NCBI GenBank assembly: GCA_963924555.1
Contig: OZ004591.1
Span: 3,534,001-3,598,000, forward strand
Length of the DNA: 64,000 nt
Direction: 5' to 3'
Origin: Crambe crambe
Taxonomy: Eukaryota; Porifera; Demospongiae; Poecilosclerida; Crambeidae
The notes under the pieces were generated by a model. It saw only the letters and a program-made list of their open reading frames with translations, made no database searches and had not been told where the DNA came from. Shown here piece after piece: positions 1-11,873 of this stretch; the stretch's first letter is position 1, and the number at the start of each line of letters is the position of its first letter. The position numbers were made by a program, and so were the translations under genes.

Positions 1-251
1 TTAGTCATTTATATGTACTTCTTTGTAGTTAGTGGTGCACTCAGATCACTACTGTCAAAACTGTCCATGTAAAGATCCTGTGTGAAGACCAAGTTATTAT
101 GTTTTAACTAGCTTATCGTGCAGTCATACTTACATCTTGTTTTGCTAATTTGGGTGTCTTTGTAGGATTTGCTGCTACTGGTTTATTATCACTAAAAACC
201 TATCATGTATTACAGAGTATCTTAGCTGGACCTATAATGATGTACAAATAC

Positions 252-2609
252 CTTAATGGGAGTGGAAGATGTTCTGCCATCAGGTGAAATGCTTCCAAAA
301 CTATCATCTTCACTAATTGAAAATTCAATGATTCAGATACAACACTGATGAGAATGAAGGTACCTGTCCCATGAGTTATTCTTTTCTCCTGATTGCTTGA
401 CAGCAATAGGCTTTTCTTTTGATTCAGTACCAGCAACAAGTGACTCATCACCAGCAACTGCTTGTACAAAATTATGTGATATTATTACTGAACTGCTCAA
501 GTCTCCTGAACTTGTCAAGCTGTCTGATGATGCATTACTGCACACAAAAGAAGAAAATGAAATTAGTGCTATCTATCTCATGCTACCTTACACTTTGCTA
601 TATGGACCAGATATACAGTGATTTTGATTTGGTTTTACACTATCCATGTTTGTGCTGAATTCCCTGGCTGTACCAGTTGCACATTCATCTAACCATTGCA
701 AGAAATAGAGATCTTTAATATTTCCATGCTCAATATAATTATACTATACCAGTCTGTGATATAATTATCTTGGTTGTTGGCTTAGGTGGTCTACCTTTAC
801 TTTCGATAGCTGCTGAAACAAAACCTCAAGCAGTTGATCAATCAATAAGATTATTAGTAACCTGATTTATGTTTAGGTCTAGAGGAAGATATTTGTTGCA
901 TCAGTTCCTGGACAGACACTGGCTTGTAATCAGCTGCAGTAAGTTTTCCTATATCCTGTACTACCCCTTTCCTGTGCTCATCAAAGTGGTAATGAGCCTG
1001 TAACAAACAGGAATTTGTCCACTTCTAGCACATCCTCAATATTATTACCCTTATTTTTCTCTCTCGTTCCTGATGCAACATGTTTATCTTCTTTTCAAAT
1101 TCACTGTTACTTAGTCCAGCTGCATCCTATGAATTTGAAATTTTCTACTCAATCGACTTTAAAGGAGATCCTCAGTCTACCTTTATCAATCCCTTCTGAA
1201 CAAGTGTATCTGAAAATATGGCTCTGGTTTGTTGTCTGATTTTCTCCATATCTTCTTGATTATGGTTATACTTAGCTGAAAGAAAAAATATAATTTCACC
1301 TTTTATAAATACTTGAGCTGTACATAATAATACTTTTGATGTTTGGTTGGTGTGGAAATGGAATGAAAAAATTTTCAGAAAGGACCATATCGCCATCATT
1401 ATCATCAGAATTATCATCCTGACTATCACCATCACCACTTTCTGCAGATTTTACATCATTCATGAAATAATCCTACTTCAGAATATGACAATGTACCTAA
1501 ATGACTCTGTCCATCCTGAAAATTATGTACCTAAGAGAAAAATAATTATATGATATGGTTTATCAATTAAAATACCATGCTATTCAGCATGTTACAGTGG
1601 ATTGCAGTAATCTTGCAACATGACCGAAAAACCAAGATTTACATAGCCTCCTCTCAAAGGACTTAATTGTTGGGCTACTTCAAAGGAAGCTATGTAAATT
1701 TTGTTCTGCTAATTTCATCAAATAGATGATGAAATTCTGATTACAGAATTTCATCGTTCTAACATTCGAATATTAACTAGCTACCTAGATCCTTCCTGAA
1801 GAATATCATGCTATAGCAACCTTCTGTATGTACTCCTCACTCAACTTCAAAGCTTCTGCTATCAATTCATGCTTAGTTTCTTAGATGGCTAATAGTCTGA
1901 TGTTGAGTTTTCAGCATGAGAAAGTCATTATTCATTGAACAGGAACAAAAGATCCATTTTCTGTCAAATACTTTCCACTTCACCTCTTTTTGTTGAATAT
2001 TTACTCGTTAGGCTTGAACAGCTATGATAGAGTCTATGCTGTTCTAACTACATTTCCAATAATGGAAATGTAGTTAGCGAATAATGTAGTTAGTGAATAA
2101 TGACCTGATTCACTTGGAGAGATTGTCATTATAGTGCTCCTTTAAAGGTATAGCAATTAATACTTCTGAAGGTTGCAGCTCTTGCTTTTATACATTATAT
2201 AAGTTGTCCTCCTTTAAGAATCATAATAGCCATACTCACTAGTGAAGGTGAAGGTTTAGTGTAGCTATTCAACTTACAGTTTTAGCCTCAGCTATTTAAA
2301 TCTCGTAGTCTAGCTATAAAGTCAGCGACAGTCTCAGTGTAGCATGAGACTAACTAGTGGTTAAGCAAGTGGGGGTGGCCAGGCAAACATGTGTAAGTGT
2401 GCAGATATTTTAAATCCTAACTTGAAACCCCCTTTCTAAAATTCTAGATCTGCCACTGAAACATTATATAGGTTGTCATAAAAGTGCCCCATTAAGTCAT
2501 ACTCACTGGTGAAGGCTCTCTACTTTGCAGAGTTGTCAGCTGTTCCTGTTGTGATTGCAATAACTCTTCTTGCTGCTTCATTCTCTATAACAATAATTGA
2601 TGATAAGAT

Positions 2610-2646
<37 letters not shown>

Positions 2647-5600
2647 AATAATAATAATGATGATAATATGTACCTGTTGTAAAGATTTAATTTTCACTGA
2701 AACTTTTTTACTAGCTGCATCACTTTGTGATCCTTCTAGAACACTGTGTTCTACAGACTCCAGCTTGGCAACAGACTGCAAAAATAAATTGAGTAATCAC
2801 CTATAGTGTGTATTATCAAGTCATCGAACATGGCACAAATACAGTATTAGTATTTAAGTCTGGCTTATAGTTCCTGCCATGTAGTCACCAGCTACATGAT
2901 TCCTTGTGTGTTGAAGATGTGCTTTGGAGGGAGGGAGGGAGGCTTTTTTTTTTGTTTGGGGGGGGGGGGGCAGTTATAATTATCAAGCTGCCAAGCCTGA
3001 TGAAATTATATGGTACAAGAACTTCTGCATGTATTACAATCTAACCTCTTTCAGCTGGTCCTGGTATGATGCTGATAGTTTTTGCATTCTCTTCTTCCAA
3101 GACATGTCCTGTTTTTGAAGAGCAGCCTGCATATTCTGGATCTGATCATAATAATAGTGGTTTTGTGTGGTATTAGAATGTAACCATGACAACTCTTCCT
3201 TCTAGGACTATCTGCATGTTTTTAGATGGAACACTACTATGGCATTAGGAAAAATCAGTGAATTAGTTTTAGAAAAGCAATCAGGCAATTTGTACCATAG
3301 AGTGACTTCTGTAATACTAAAATAATCTGGGAGGATGAAAGATCAATTTTGCAAAAATATTGGTTAGAGGGAAAAATATGACTTAGTGACACCTTTACAG
3401 CCTCAGTAGATCCTGATTCTCTAAGTCAATGCAATAGTTTTAGCTGCCCCCTATATGCTGCTCCAAAATGTATCTTGAGCAAATACCTGAACTTCAAAAG
3501 TTTCCTTCAAATGTTTTATCTCAGCTTTATATTCACTTTGTTGATTAGAATCATCAAGGGCAAGTTCTCTAGCACCCTTGAATGAAAGATTGTTGATTAT
3601 GACTATTATAATTACCATGATATTGAATACTAACTTCCAACTGCCCAAGATGTGATAGACGTTTAGTCTGTGTTTCCAATAATTCAGCTAAATAGAAATC
3701 AAATGTATAATAATAGATGTTTGAACCTGTATCAGTTCACCTTCTTTCTCCTGAATGATCTGAAATGTAAGAAATAATAATTGTAATTATGGAACATGGA
3801 GTATACCTTTTCTAATTTGGTTTTTTCCTGCCTCAAATCATTCAATTCAGCATACAATGGTCTTTTGAATTCTTCCATTTCAATCTTCAACAGATGTTTT
3901 TAAAAAATCCACTTCATACATACTACATACATATTAAATATAATTTACTGTCATTCTTTTCTTCTCCTTCTCTTTCCAATCTTCAAACTCCTTTATCTGG
4001 GAGTTCATTGCCTCCTGTTCCTAAAAAACCCAGAGGGCATTTTATTAATGTACAGAAATCCAGGGACTGTCACAGTGCGTGGGAGCGGTTTATATGTGCA
4101 ATATAATGTGGCATTGCTGACATTTTATGAGGGTGATATCAGAAGTTGTAATATCGAGATCTGGTGAATTATTTCTGCTTTTGAGGTAATGTATAGCATG
4201 CAAAAAGATGAGTGAGTTACATATACTACCTCATGCCCAGGCTCTGAGTCTCCACTCTGACATGGTCACTGTGTAGGTGGAGCAGTCAAGAATATTTAGC
4301 TAGAACACAAATTTTAAAAGTGACCCCAGTTTTCTGAACATGCTCTTTGAACTTTGACCATGACATAAATTTCTATAAATGGGCTTGGTTGGTAGTCTGG
4401 CATAGCACCGCCCACCAACTTGAGTAGTGGTCTGGTGACATATAATACAACGAGTTGTGCCGTTTAGCAGGAAAACTGCTAAATCAATGAATATCATTAA
4501 ATGACGTTCAATGACGTAAAATTACGCAAACACTTGGGGCCTTTTCCTGTAAGTTCGCACGCTAAAATTGTACCTGCCATGCTCGCCAATTAAATTAAGA
4601 ATAACTATGACAACTGTGATGTCACTGGCTGATTATAATACCGCTTCCTACGACACTTCCTGTTAGTAACGCGCATGCGCAATAGAATCCACCGGCACAA
4701 CTCGTTGTATTGTATGTCACCAGACCACCTACTAAAGTCGGTGGGCGGTGCTGTGCCAGACTACTTGGTTGGTTGCCTAATAACACATCCCATACCTTTT
4801 GCTTCATCTCTTCTCTTAACTGCTTTTCTGAAATAAGAAGTTGTTCTGTCAACTGCTCCATTACTCTGGTCTCTAAATTCTCTTGAGTGGGTCTAAAATA
4901 AGAGCACAAGTAAGAAGAATGAATTACATTATACCAAGGTCTTAGCAATAAAAAATCAAACCATAAATAGATGACTGGAACACAACACGTTTCAAATTTC
5001 TTAATCAATCATATTCCTATCCTATGATATCTTTGTAATGCTCCCAGAAGAAGAAGAAAGTCGGACCAGAACTTCTAAAATGCTTACACATCTTAGCTAG
5101 CCAATGGGCGTTTCTAAAAATATCTGTAGCTCAGAACTAAGTTGATTGTAGCTATGGCTAGCTACAATACATAACATTAGCTTGTGCAGTCAAAAAAATA
5201 TGGCTACAGATTACTTACAGCATAAACTAACAGCTAAAATTAATGTTCCCTGGTGGTTCCTGGAAGGCCCTTCACTACATTAGTTGCTATACACTTTGAC
5301 CAATGGGATTTAGAGTATTTAGAAATTCTCTGGGCCTTAGTAGTGGCCTTGCTGCACTTGGGCCTTAATATTGTAGACTCCTCAGTCTCAAATTTCCATT
5401 AACATGATTATAGGGAGAGTATGATTTCTCTATTTATATAACCTGGGACCATAACAACCGATTTTCACTACACCATACGATTTCCCTTACCCACTACAAG
5501 GTTTGGTCTTATTGGTTTAACCAAATTGAAACCTACTGCTGTTTTCCATTTCTGAGCTCAGATTGATTGGGATGGCGTCGGTGAATATGAGACTGCAGGT

Positions 5601-6287
5601 ACTCCTTGCTAACAAATTCTCGATTACACACAGGACACTGAAATATTCGATCAATCATTATTAATTAACAAATAAATAAACATACACTATGTAGTCCTGT
5701 GGCTCCTGCATTTATCATGTCCTGGTATGCTTCTATCACCTTCCTCCTCTTATGATTCTCCTTTTTAACAGCTTTCAGTTCATCTCTACTCGATTTTATG
5801 TCAGCCAAGGTTTTATCCAAAACCTACAAGTATTATATTCCCAAATCCTGGAAACATACATAAATGTAGGGTTTCTTTCAGGAAGGGGGGGGGGGGGCAT
5901 TTACCCCCCTTGGAAATAATATGCATGATTGATCACACAACTAGTCTTTCTTCCATTCCATACATTGTCAATAAGTTTTGTTGGTGATTCTATCACCATG
6001 AGTTTGATAAGGTCTAAAACAAAAACATCATACGGTAGTTTAGTCCACAAGTATGGTATAGATAATGGCTTCAAGGGATCTGAGAGTATAATTCAGCTAT
6101 GATGAACATATCATTTTGGTCATGTCCTGACATGTGGAAAAATTCAACATACCTGATTTGCTTGCTGCAATTGAAGCTCAAGTGCTGTGGTTTGACTTGA
6201 TAAATACTGCTGAGAATGCTAGTTTAAAGAATCACCACCATAAAATACTTGGAATAATTATGATAATAAATAAATAAATAAATAATA

Positions 6288-6330
<43 letters not shown>

Positions 6331-8163
6331 AATACTAATAATAATAATAATAATAATAAATTTTCTTTTCATATTTTTGGACTTCAGAAATCCATTTCTG
6401 CCGTTTTAGTGTTTATGTCAAGATCAATTATGTGTGAGCAACAATAAACTTTCTAGTGCAATTACCTAGCCTTTTGCTCATAGACCCAAATTGCACTCAA
6501 AACTTATGTGATTGCTATAATAGGGAAATGGGGCAAGCACGCATGCTTAATTTATTCAAGGTTGTCATAAAAAGAAGCTGCAATGTTTAAAACGTAGGCT
6601 AGAGTATTCTGGTTGAAATATCAGGTGGTTTGTTTCATAAAGCTAATTTTTATGAGAATTAATTATTTTTTTTTTAGCTGACTCCTTAGTGTGTGATCTC
6701 CCCAATAAAAATCTACCTAGCTACTCAGGGGAAGACAGAGAATAAAATTTTTTGGACGGACTGCAAAGCTGCAATGGTGCAAAAAAAGAAAAAAGAAAAA
6801 AAAAGATTAACCGCACTCATTTTAATTAATAGGTCTTGCCATAATAATTCATTGCTCTAGCTACTGGTCATTTTAGTTTGAATTCAAAGGGCAAAACTTG
6901 TTATAGCAGTTACCATAGATATGCATTGTGTATTTGAATTATGCACTGAGGATGACCACTCTATGGTGGTTGAAATTGTCTGGCCCAAGAACTTGAGTTT
7001 CTAGCTATGGATTCGACTCAACAATGAATTTTGATACTAAGAGAGGTGAGAGAAGGAGGGAGAAAGAGAGAAGTACGGTTCAAAGGTCAATTGCTACTGT
7101 GACTGCAGCACTGCAAGCTGGGTTTGGCTACGTGAGACTAGCTGCAAAATTAGCCAGGCTGGCGAATAGAAATAAGCAAGTGGCCGGAGACAGCAGTAAG
7201 CCTAGGCCAGCAAAGAACGCAAGAAGCCAAATGCTGCAGCAAGCAAGGTGCCAGAAACTACACAGGGAAAGCCTCACTGAAGGAATAAGAGCGAAGCATA
7301 GGCTTAGCTAGAAGAAACCAGCTGCAATTTTAAGTGCAAAATAAGATAGTTGCAGATCTTCTGCTGTAGACTAGTTATTATCAGAGAGCGCGCTAGCGCT
7401 CTCTATGTAGGGATGACCTATGACCCTCCATATGACTAACACAAAATGAGTTGGATTTTCTCAAAAAACAGTAAGTTGTAGATTAGACTAGTTAGTATTA
7501 TTATTATCTTTCTATTACCAATAAGTACTCAACGATTAGCTGCGACAATCTGAACAGCTTGATAAAGTTAGAATCAAGATTTTGGAATTCCTAATGAAAA
7601 GACGATACAATATAACCAAAACCATAATAGCCTAGTAGTACTACTCACCTCTGCCTGGATATTACAGAAAGTTACATTCACTATATTTTGCTGAAGAGCT
7701 TGGAAATCCATTTCTTTTGCAATACGGTCTACATCGACTGATGCTAAATATAAAATAACACATGTTATGGCCATGAATGCATCAGGATAAGAAATATTTG
7801 GTGTATAGCTTATGGCCTACTAAAAATGTATTATTGGCCCAGGTTCACAGGAACAGTAATATTTTTCTTTATGCATCAAGCCAAAGATCTTCTAGTATAA
7901 TACTGATCATAGCTTGATATAGCCCTAGTGTTCTCTTAATCGAAACAATCCTCTACACATTATCTAGCTACTGGTTCCTGGAAGGGTTCAGCCTGAAGTG
8001 CTTGCTCATATCTCTTCTTGTATGTACATAATTATGACTGAACTCTTTCTCTACAAGTGTGTGGGCTCACTTTGCACCCAATAATTCTGCTTATCCTATC
8101 ACTCACCTAACTTTCTCCAGTCAATTTGACCCCATCTCTTCCTGAAAGCGAATGTGGCACTTC
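252..8163 (-). CDS. DZIP1: DZIP1-like zinc-finger coiled-coil protein (partial at both ends)
   Basis: Family role (known): DZIP1/DZIP1L act at the centriole and ciliary base in ciliogenesis and Hedgehog signalling. Seen, in gene order: exon 8107-8163 encodes WGQIDWRKL; 7649-7743 encodes SVDVDRIAKEMDFQALQQNI and VTFC; 7519-7590 encodes KLFRLSQLIVEYLL. Together these form the Dzip-like N-terminal domain. Exon 6153-6218 (HSQQYLSSQ) and 5686-5823 lead to the single C2H2 finger at 5537-5637 (CPVCNREFV, then HIHRRH). Then 4796-4892 and many short coiled-coil exons near 4020-3970, 3886-3808, 3689-3640, 3577-3487, 3147-3047, 2778-2690 and 2583-2507. Probable C-terminal exons lie near 1876-1822, 1442-1392, 1275-1175, 1115-1047, 936-862, 812-726, 537-364 and 312-252. 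Phases agree through the N-terminal half and at the 364/312 junction. The start codon and the C-terminal end were not found; the gene continues beyond base 1. Exon limits below 4.1 kb are approximate. Confidence 0.85.
2603..2660. repeat. GAT trinucleotide microsatellite
   Basis: Run of about twelve GAT units followed by AATAAT-type units, inside a DZIP1 intron. It creates poly-Met and poly-Ile open frames on both strands that have no coding meaning. Confidence 0.9.
4393..4763. mobile_element. TA-flanked MITE in a DZIP1 intron
   Basis: Arms of about 70 bases are inverted copies of each other. The left arm begins TA-GTCTGGCATAGCACCGCCC at 4393 and the right arm ends with the complement, TGCCAGAC-TA at 4763. 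Identity between arms is about 90 percent, and the central 230 bases are unrelated. A TA dinucleotide at each end fits the target-site duplication of Tc1/mariner-type transposases (established for that superfamily). No coding capacity; nonautonomous. Confidence 0.8.
5882..5897. repeat. Poly-G tract
   Basis: Homopolymer of about 13 G inside a DZIP1 intron; no function evident. Confidence 0.8.
6262..6358. repeat. AAT trinucleotide microsatellite
   Basis: About 95 bases of nearly pure AAT repeats with AAAT and ACT interruptions in the DZIP1 intron between the exons at 6153-6218 and 7519-7590. The remainder of this 1.3-kb intron shows no clear feature. Confidence 0.9.
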
Positions 8164-8518
8164 CTACGTATTATCAACATACAGTGCATACTGTAATTTG
8201 GCTTGTTTTTTTAATCATGAGGCAGCAAGTTAGCTTAATTGCTGCAAGATAATAGGACAAGACCCTGCAGCTAGTGTTATCCTGTTACCTAGCGTGCAAG
8301 TAATAGTTATAGTACAGTGCTGAGGAAATTGTGCCTGAGATAAGGCCGTTCACAGTCAAAGGCAACCAAATTATAACTATTATATGTTCCATCAGATTAA
8401 CTGACTTGACTGACTACCGTCTTTAGGCCTAGTTTACATGAATCACCAGCTAAATGGCTGACTTTCAAGCTTGTTTGATGAACAATTCTCTGCAGCTGTC
8501 TATGTGCTAGCGATAGCA

Positions 8519-8648
8519 TGGCTTCACACAGGATGACTAGTTTTTTTGACCCCGACAACAACCTGTCTATGCCCTCAAGAGGAAGCTACAATATCCTCCC
8601 TCGCTTCAACTTTGCCAGTGAAGAACTTTCTAAACTTGGAGATGGTTT
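8519..8648 (+). other. Candidate first coding exon, unidentified
   Basis: An ATG at 8519 opens a 43-codon stretch with coding-like composition: it starts MASHRMTSFFDPDNNL and contains YNILPRFNFASEELSKLGD. It lies just upstream of the DZIP1 N-terminal exon on the opposite strand, so a shared bidirectional promoter is possible. If the GT after codon 43 is a donor and the AG at about 8686 an acceptor, the frame continues to a TAG near 8733, giving a peptide of roughly 60 aa, but that intron would be only about 39 bases. I do not recognise the product. It may equally be chance. Confidence 0.25.
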
Positions 8649-8733
8649 GGTACACTCTATATAGTGGAACTAAAAAATTTTAGTTTATGGAAAGATTGTA
8701 GAAATAGCAGCTTTCCTCTGGAGGACCAAGTAG

Positions 8734-9723
8734 ATGATATTTTGCAGTGCACTGATGGACAAGTACTCTTCTAAATTATTATTGAGACCAGAAGATATAA
8801 TGGTGAACAGTATCTGAGCAACTTTGCACAGTCTTCTTTGTGGACTTTTACGCAATGAGTACTATTATATAATTATGTATCACAAGCGAAGAAACTTATT
8901 ATTGTAATATCCTCATGATTTCATTGGATTTAGCCAAGGGGAGGACTTTATTGCTAGTCCTATCCCCTGGGGGAGGACTTTATGCCAGTTAAAGTACTAT
9001 GGGACTAAATGTACTAGGTGGACTAAATGTACTAGGTGGAAAATATACTGTGTTTATTGGTTTATTGATAGGGGTTTTTACTGTTTTAGGGTTTTATAGA
9101 GTACTCAGTTGGTTTATGTGTGACACTGTGTATCTGTTAACAGCCAGTAGCGATTAGAACGTTTCAATTTCAGCCTTAACGATAGATACTCTTCATCTCT
9201 TCATTCATTCCTGAAAGAAGGCAGGATTTGCAACCCGTACTATATCTGTATGTAATTGTAATCATCTATTTACTCATTCTCGGCACTGGTGTAAGAAGCA
9301 GGAGGGCTCTAGCCCCCATCTCCAGAGAGAGACCAATATGAGCATATGCAGTTAAATTTTCTATTGTTCAGATACAAAGGTCAAGATTCAATCATTCAGT
9401 GATTTTTGATATGCAGAACAGTAGTGGGGTCTGGGAGCATGCTCCCCCATCAAAATTTGATCAATTCTGAGCCAATTGCAGGGTGTGGTTTAAGTGCATC
9501 AACAACAACAACCATGTGACATGGCAGTATATCCCCCTCACAGACATGATTAGGATGTGGGCTCACTTCACTTGTCCAATAAATTCATACCAAGGTTTAA
9601 TCTAGTAGCAGAACCCTTCCGGGTAAGTGTACTAATTAATTTACATAAAATATTTCACTGCCTGAATTTTGACCCACCCATTTTAGATTGTGATATAATG
9701 GATCAAAGCATGCATGATCATCA
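8734..9723. other. Intergenic stretch with nothing recognised
   Basis: About 1 kb of AT-rich sequence. No credible coding frame, RNA gene or repeat was seen on either strand apart from a short direct repeat (GGACTAAATGTACTAGGT) at about 9003-9038. Confidence 0.5.
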
Positions 9724-10291
9724 TTAAGGGTAGATCAATACAGAATTTTAAAATGTCCATATACAACCCGAATTAGGTCTCAAAAGAGAGCTTTCCAATA
9801 GTGTACTTAGTTACAACTTTACACACCCCATATATGGAAGACCTGACATGACCTCAGTAATTTTTAAAAATTACCACATACTTAGGAGGCCTTTCATAGC
9901 TTCTATGGGCCTGGTTGCTTTGAATGAACTGAGGGATTTCAAGGGGGGTATGGTTTTGAAAATATATTTTTAAAAAGTGTAAAAGTGTCATTTTTTTACA
10001 TTTACCTTCATATTTTTGAAACCAAACCCCCTTGAAGCAGCTAGGCCCATAGAAGCTATGATATGGCTTCCTAAGTATGTAGTAATTTTAAAAGTTTTTT
10101 TTAAAATTACTGAGGTCATGTCAGGTCTTCTATATATGGGGGTAGTTGTAACTAAGTACACTATTGGAAAGCTCTCAAAGAGAGCTCTCTTTTGAGACCT
10201 AAATCAAGCTTATAGGGGGTAGTATAATGAAGATATGGACATTTTAAAAATTCTACTTTTTATGGGGTGATCTGTATTGATCTTCCCTTAA
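9724..10291. mobile_element. TTAA-flanked foldback element
   Basis: The left half (TTAA-GGGTAGATCAATACAG onwards) and right half (ending CTGTATTGATCTTCCC-TTAA) are long inverted copies, each about 270 bases, with small indels and a short AT-rich centre near 10000. TTAA occurs immediately outside both ends (9724-9727 and 10288-10291), matching the TTAA target duplication known for piggyBac-type elements. No transposase frame is present, so it is nonautonomous. The assignment to piggyBac rests only on the TTAA. Confidence 0.8.
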
Positions 10292-11208
10292 TTAAACAAT
10301 TTCGGAAGGGTGCCACCAACAAAAAGGCATAGCATGAAAGGAATGAGCTATGAATCATTCTTTTGCAATATTTGCAAAATAGTTTATTTCATACCTAAGA
10401 AAATCTTAATTCCACGAAAATACTTCCCTTTTCTAAGGCTAGATTGGTGTTACTGTGTGATTTGTGGTGTTGGAAATAATCTGAAGTGCCCAGCTAAGAA
10501 CGTATAGCAGCTTTCTAGAGACAGTGAAGGAATTTCAAGATCTCCAATCACTGTGAAATTCACTGAAGAGCACATGGAAAATGAAGCTAAGTGGGTCAAT
10601 CCTTCCGAGTAAGGTTAGGAAAGAGGCAAATGGAATCGCAAGTAGAAGAGGCCGAATCAAAATAGTCTAGAAAGTCAGCCACTCCTTACCAGACAAGTCA
10701 GGCAAGTTGTATCTTTTGCTCTGACTATCTTTTGGTTGCAAGTTGTATCTTTTGCTTTGCTCTGATCTAAGGCCTTAAGGGAAATGGCCACAAGTACAGA
10801 ACTGTGCAACGACTAAAAAAGCAGATGCTGCTCTTTGCAGCAGAAAGAAAATTATTAAAGCACATGTATTTGCTGAGCTCTGCTCATAATATTGAGAGAG
10901 AGAGAGAGAGAGAGTTATTTTTAAGCTATCTGAGCTTCACTAAATCATCTGAAGTTGACATAGAAGTGAGATTAAAACATGAATCATTTCTGTTCCTATC
11001 AAGATCATAAAATTGTTGCTTGTATGCAATGAAGGCATGATTGATTGATTCCCTTGACTATGAATCTGAAGCAGCTGCAACAATATATCTGTTTGTAGTG
11101 TGACTGATATCTCCATTGATATGTGGACCGTTGGAGCATGGAGTCTACAATTACGGTACCTAGCAGTAGGAACATACCATAATTTGCTAATTATTTCATA
11201 AGTTAATT
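10292..11208. other. Intergenic stretch with a short GA repeat only
   Basis: No gene recognised. A pure GA dinucleotide run of about 20 bases lies at about 10893-10912. Small open frames on the plus strand lack family resemblance and splice context. Confidence 0.5.
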
Positions 11209-11496
11209 TCATACAATACAGCTAGCTTGTAATAAGCAATATTTCCTTGTACAGAATTTTGGTACAGGAACAAGTGTAAAGCAAATTATGGTGTACTGTT
11301 CTGGTCCTGGATTGGTCTCCACAACTCCTGAGAGATAAAGCAGAGAGAATAGCTGATTTGAATGTTGGAGAGTCCGTGAGAAACAGTTGTGAAGGGAGTT
11401 GAAATATGTCACCTCAAAGTACACATCCCAAGCAGATTTTTTCCCCTTTCCTAAAATATTTAGGCTGCTCTTATAGAACATGCTAATCCTAGACAA
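11209..11496 (-). pseudogene. Retroelement relic with degenerate 2A-like motif
   Basis: A 95-codon minus-strand frame carries LLYLSGVVETNPGP at 11343-11302. The ending NPGP preceded by a leucine-rich run is the signature of 2A-like translational-recoding peptides, which are known near the start of ORFs in several non-LTR retrotransposons of marine invertebrates. The aspartate normally found in the D-x-E-x-NPGP core is valine here. No reverse transcriptase or endonuclease sequence adjoins it. I infer a 5-prime fragment of an old retroelement; a host gene with a 2A-like N-terminus is the alternative. Confidence 0.45.
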
Positions 11497-11789
11497 CTTG
11501 TGGCACCTTGTTCAATATAGTGTATTCGTAGCATTTCATGCTTTGGTCCAGCGTGTCACGATAATAGCCATAAGAAACCAGACTAATTCTCAAAATTTGC
11601 AGCCAGGCCTATTTCCTCCAAGAGTCTGACCCACAAGACTATTTTAACTGTATCTTACCTTGTATATATGTACTGTGGTCATGAGGTAAGTGAAATGGAG
11701 TGGAGGGAAGTGGAGTTGCAGTTACACCACTCATGATGATGCTGTATAGAGATTGATAAGTAAGTTTCAGGAACTGCAAATCAAGTAGA

Positions 11790-11873
11790 AAAAGAGTGAG
11801 TCAAACCATAGACTATATAGGTTCCTACATATACCTCTATAGTCTATGGTCAAACTCACTCGTTCCTGCATGT
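11790..11873. repeat. Long imperfect hairpin
   Basis: GAGTGAGTCAAACCATAGAC at the left pairs with the complement at the right (CTATGGTCAAACTCACTC), giving a stem of about 29 bp with few mismatches and a loop near 11825-11835. Matching AGGAACTGC and CGTTCCTGC flanks extend the pairing. It may be a tiny MITE or a transcribed hairpin; no protein frame crosses it. Confidence 0.65.

Noticed and set aside
2578..2806. Poly-Ile and poly-Met frames on both strands
   Set aside because: Produced by the GAT microsatellite inside a DZIP1 intron.
7024..7311. Arg/Lys-rich 95-codon plus-strand frame
   Set aside because: Sits in a DZIP1 intron, has no recognisable domain and no matching splice partners. Composition resembles repeat-derived sequence.
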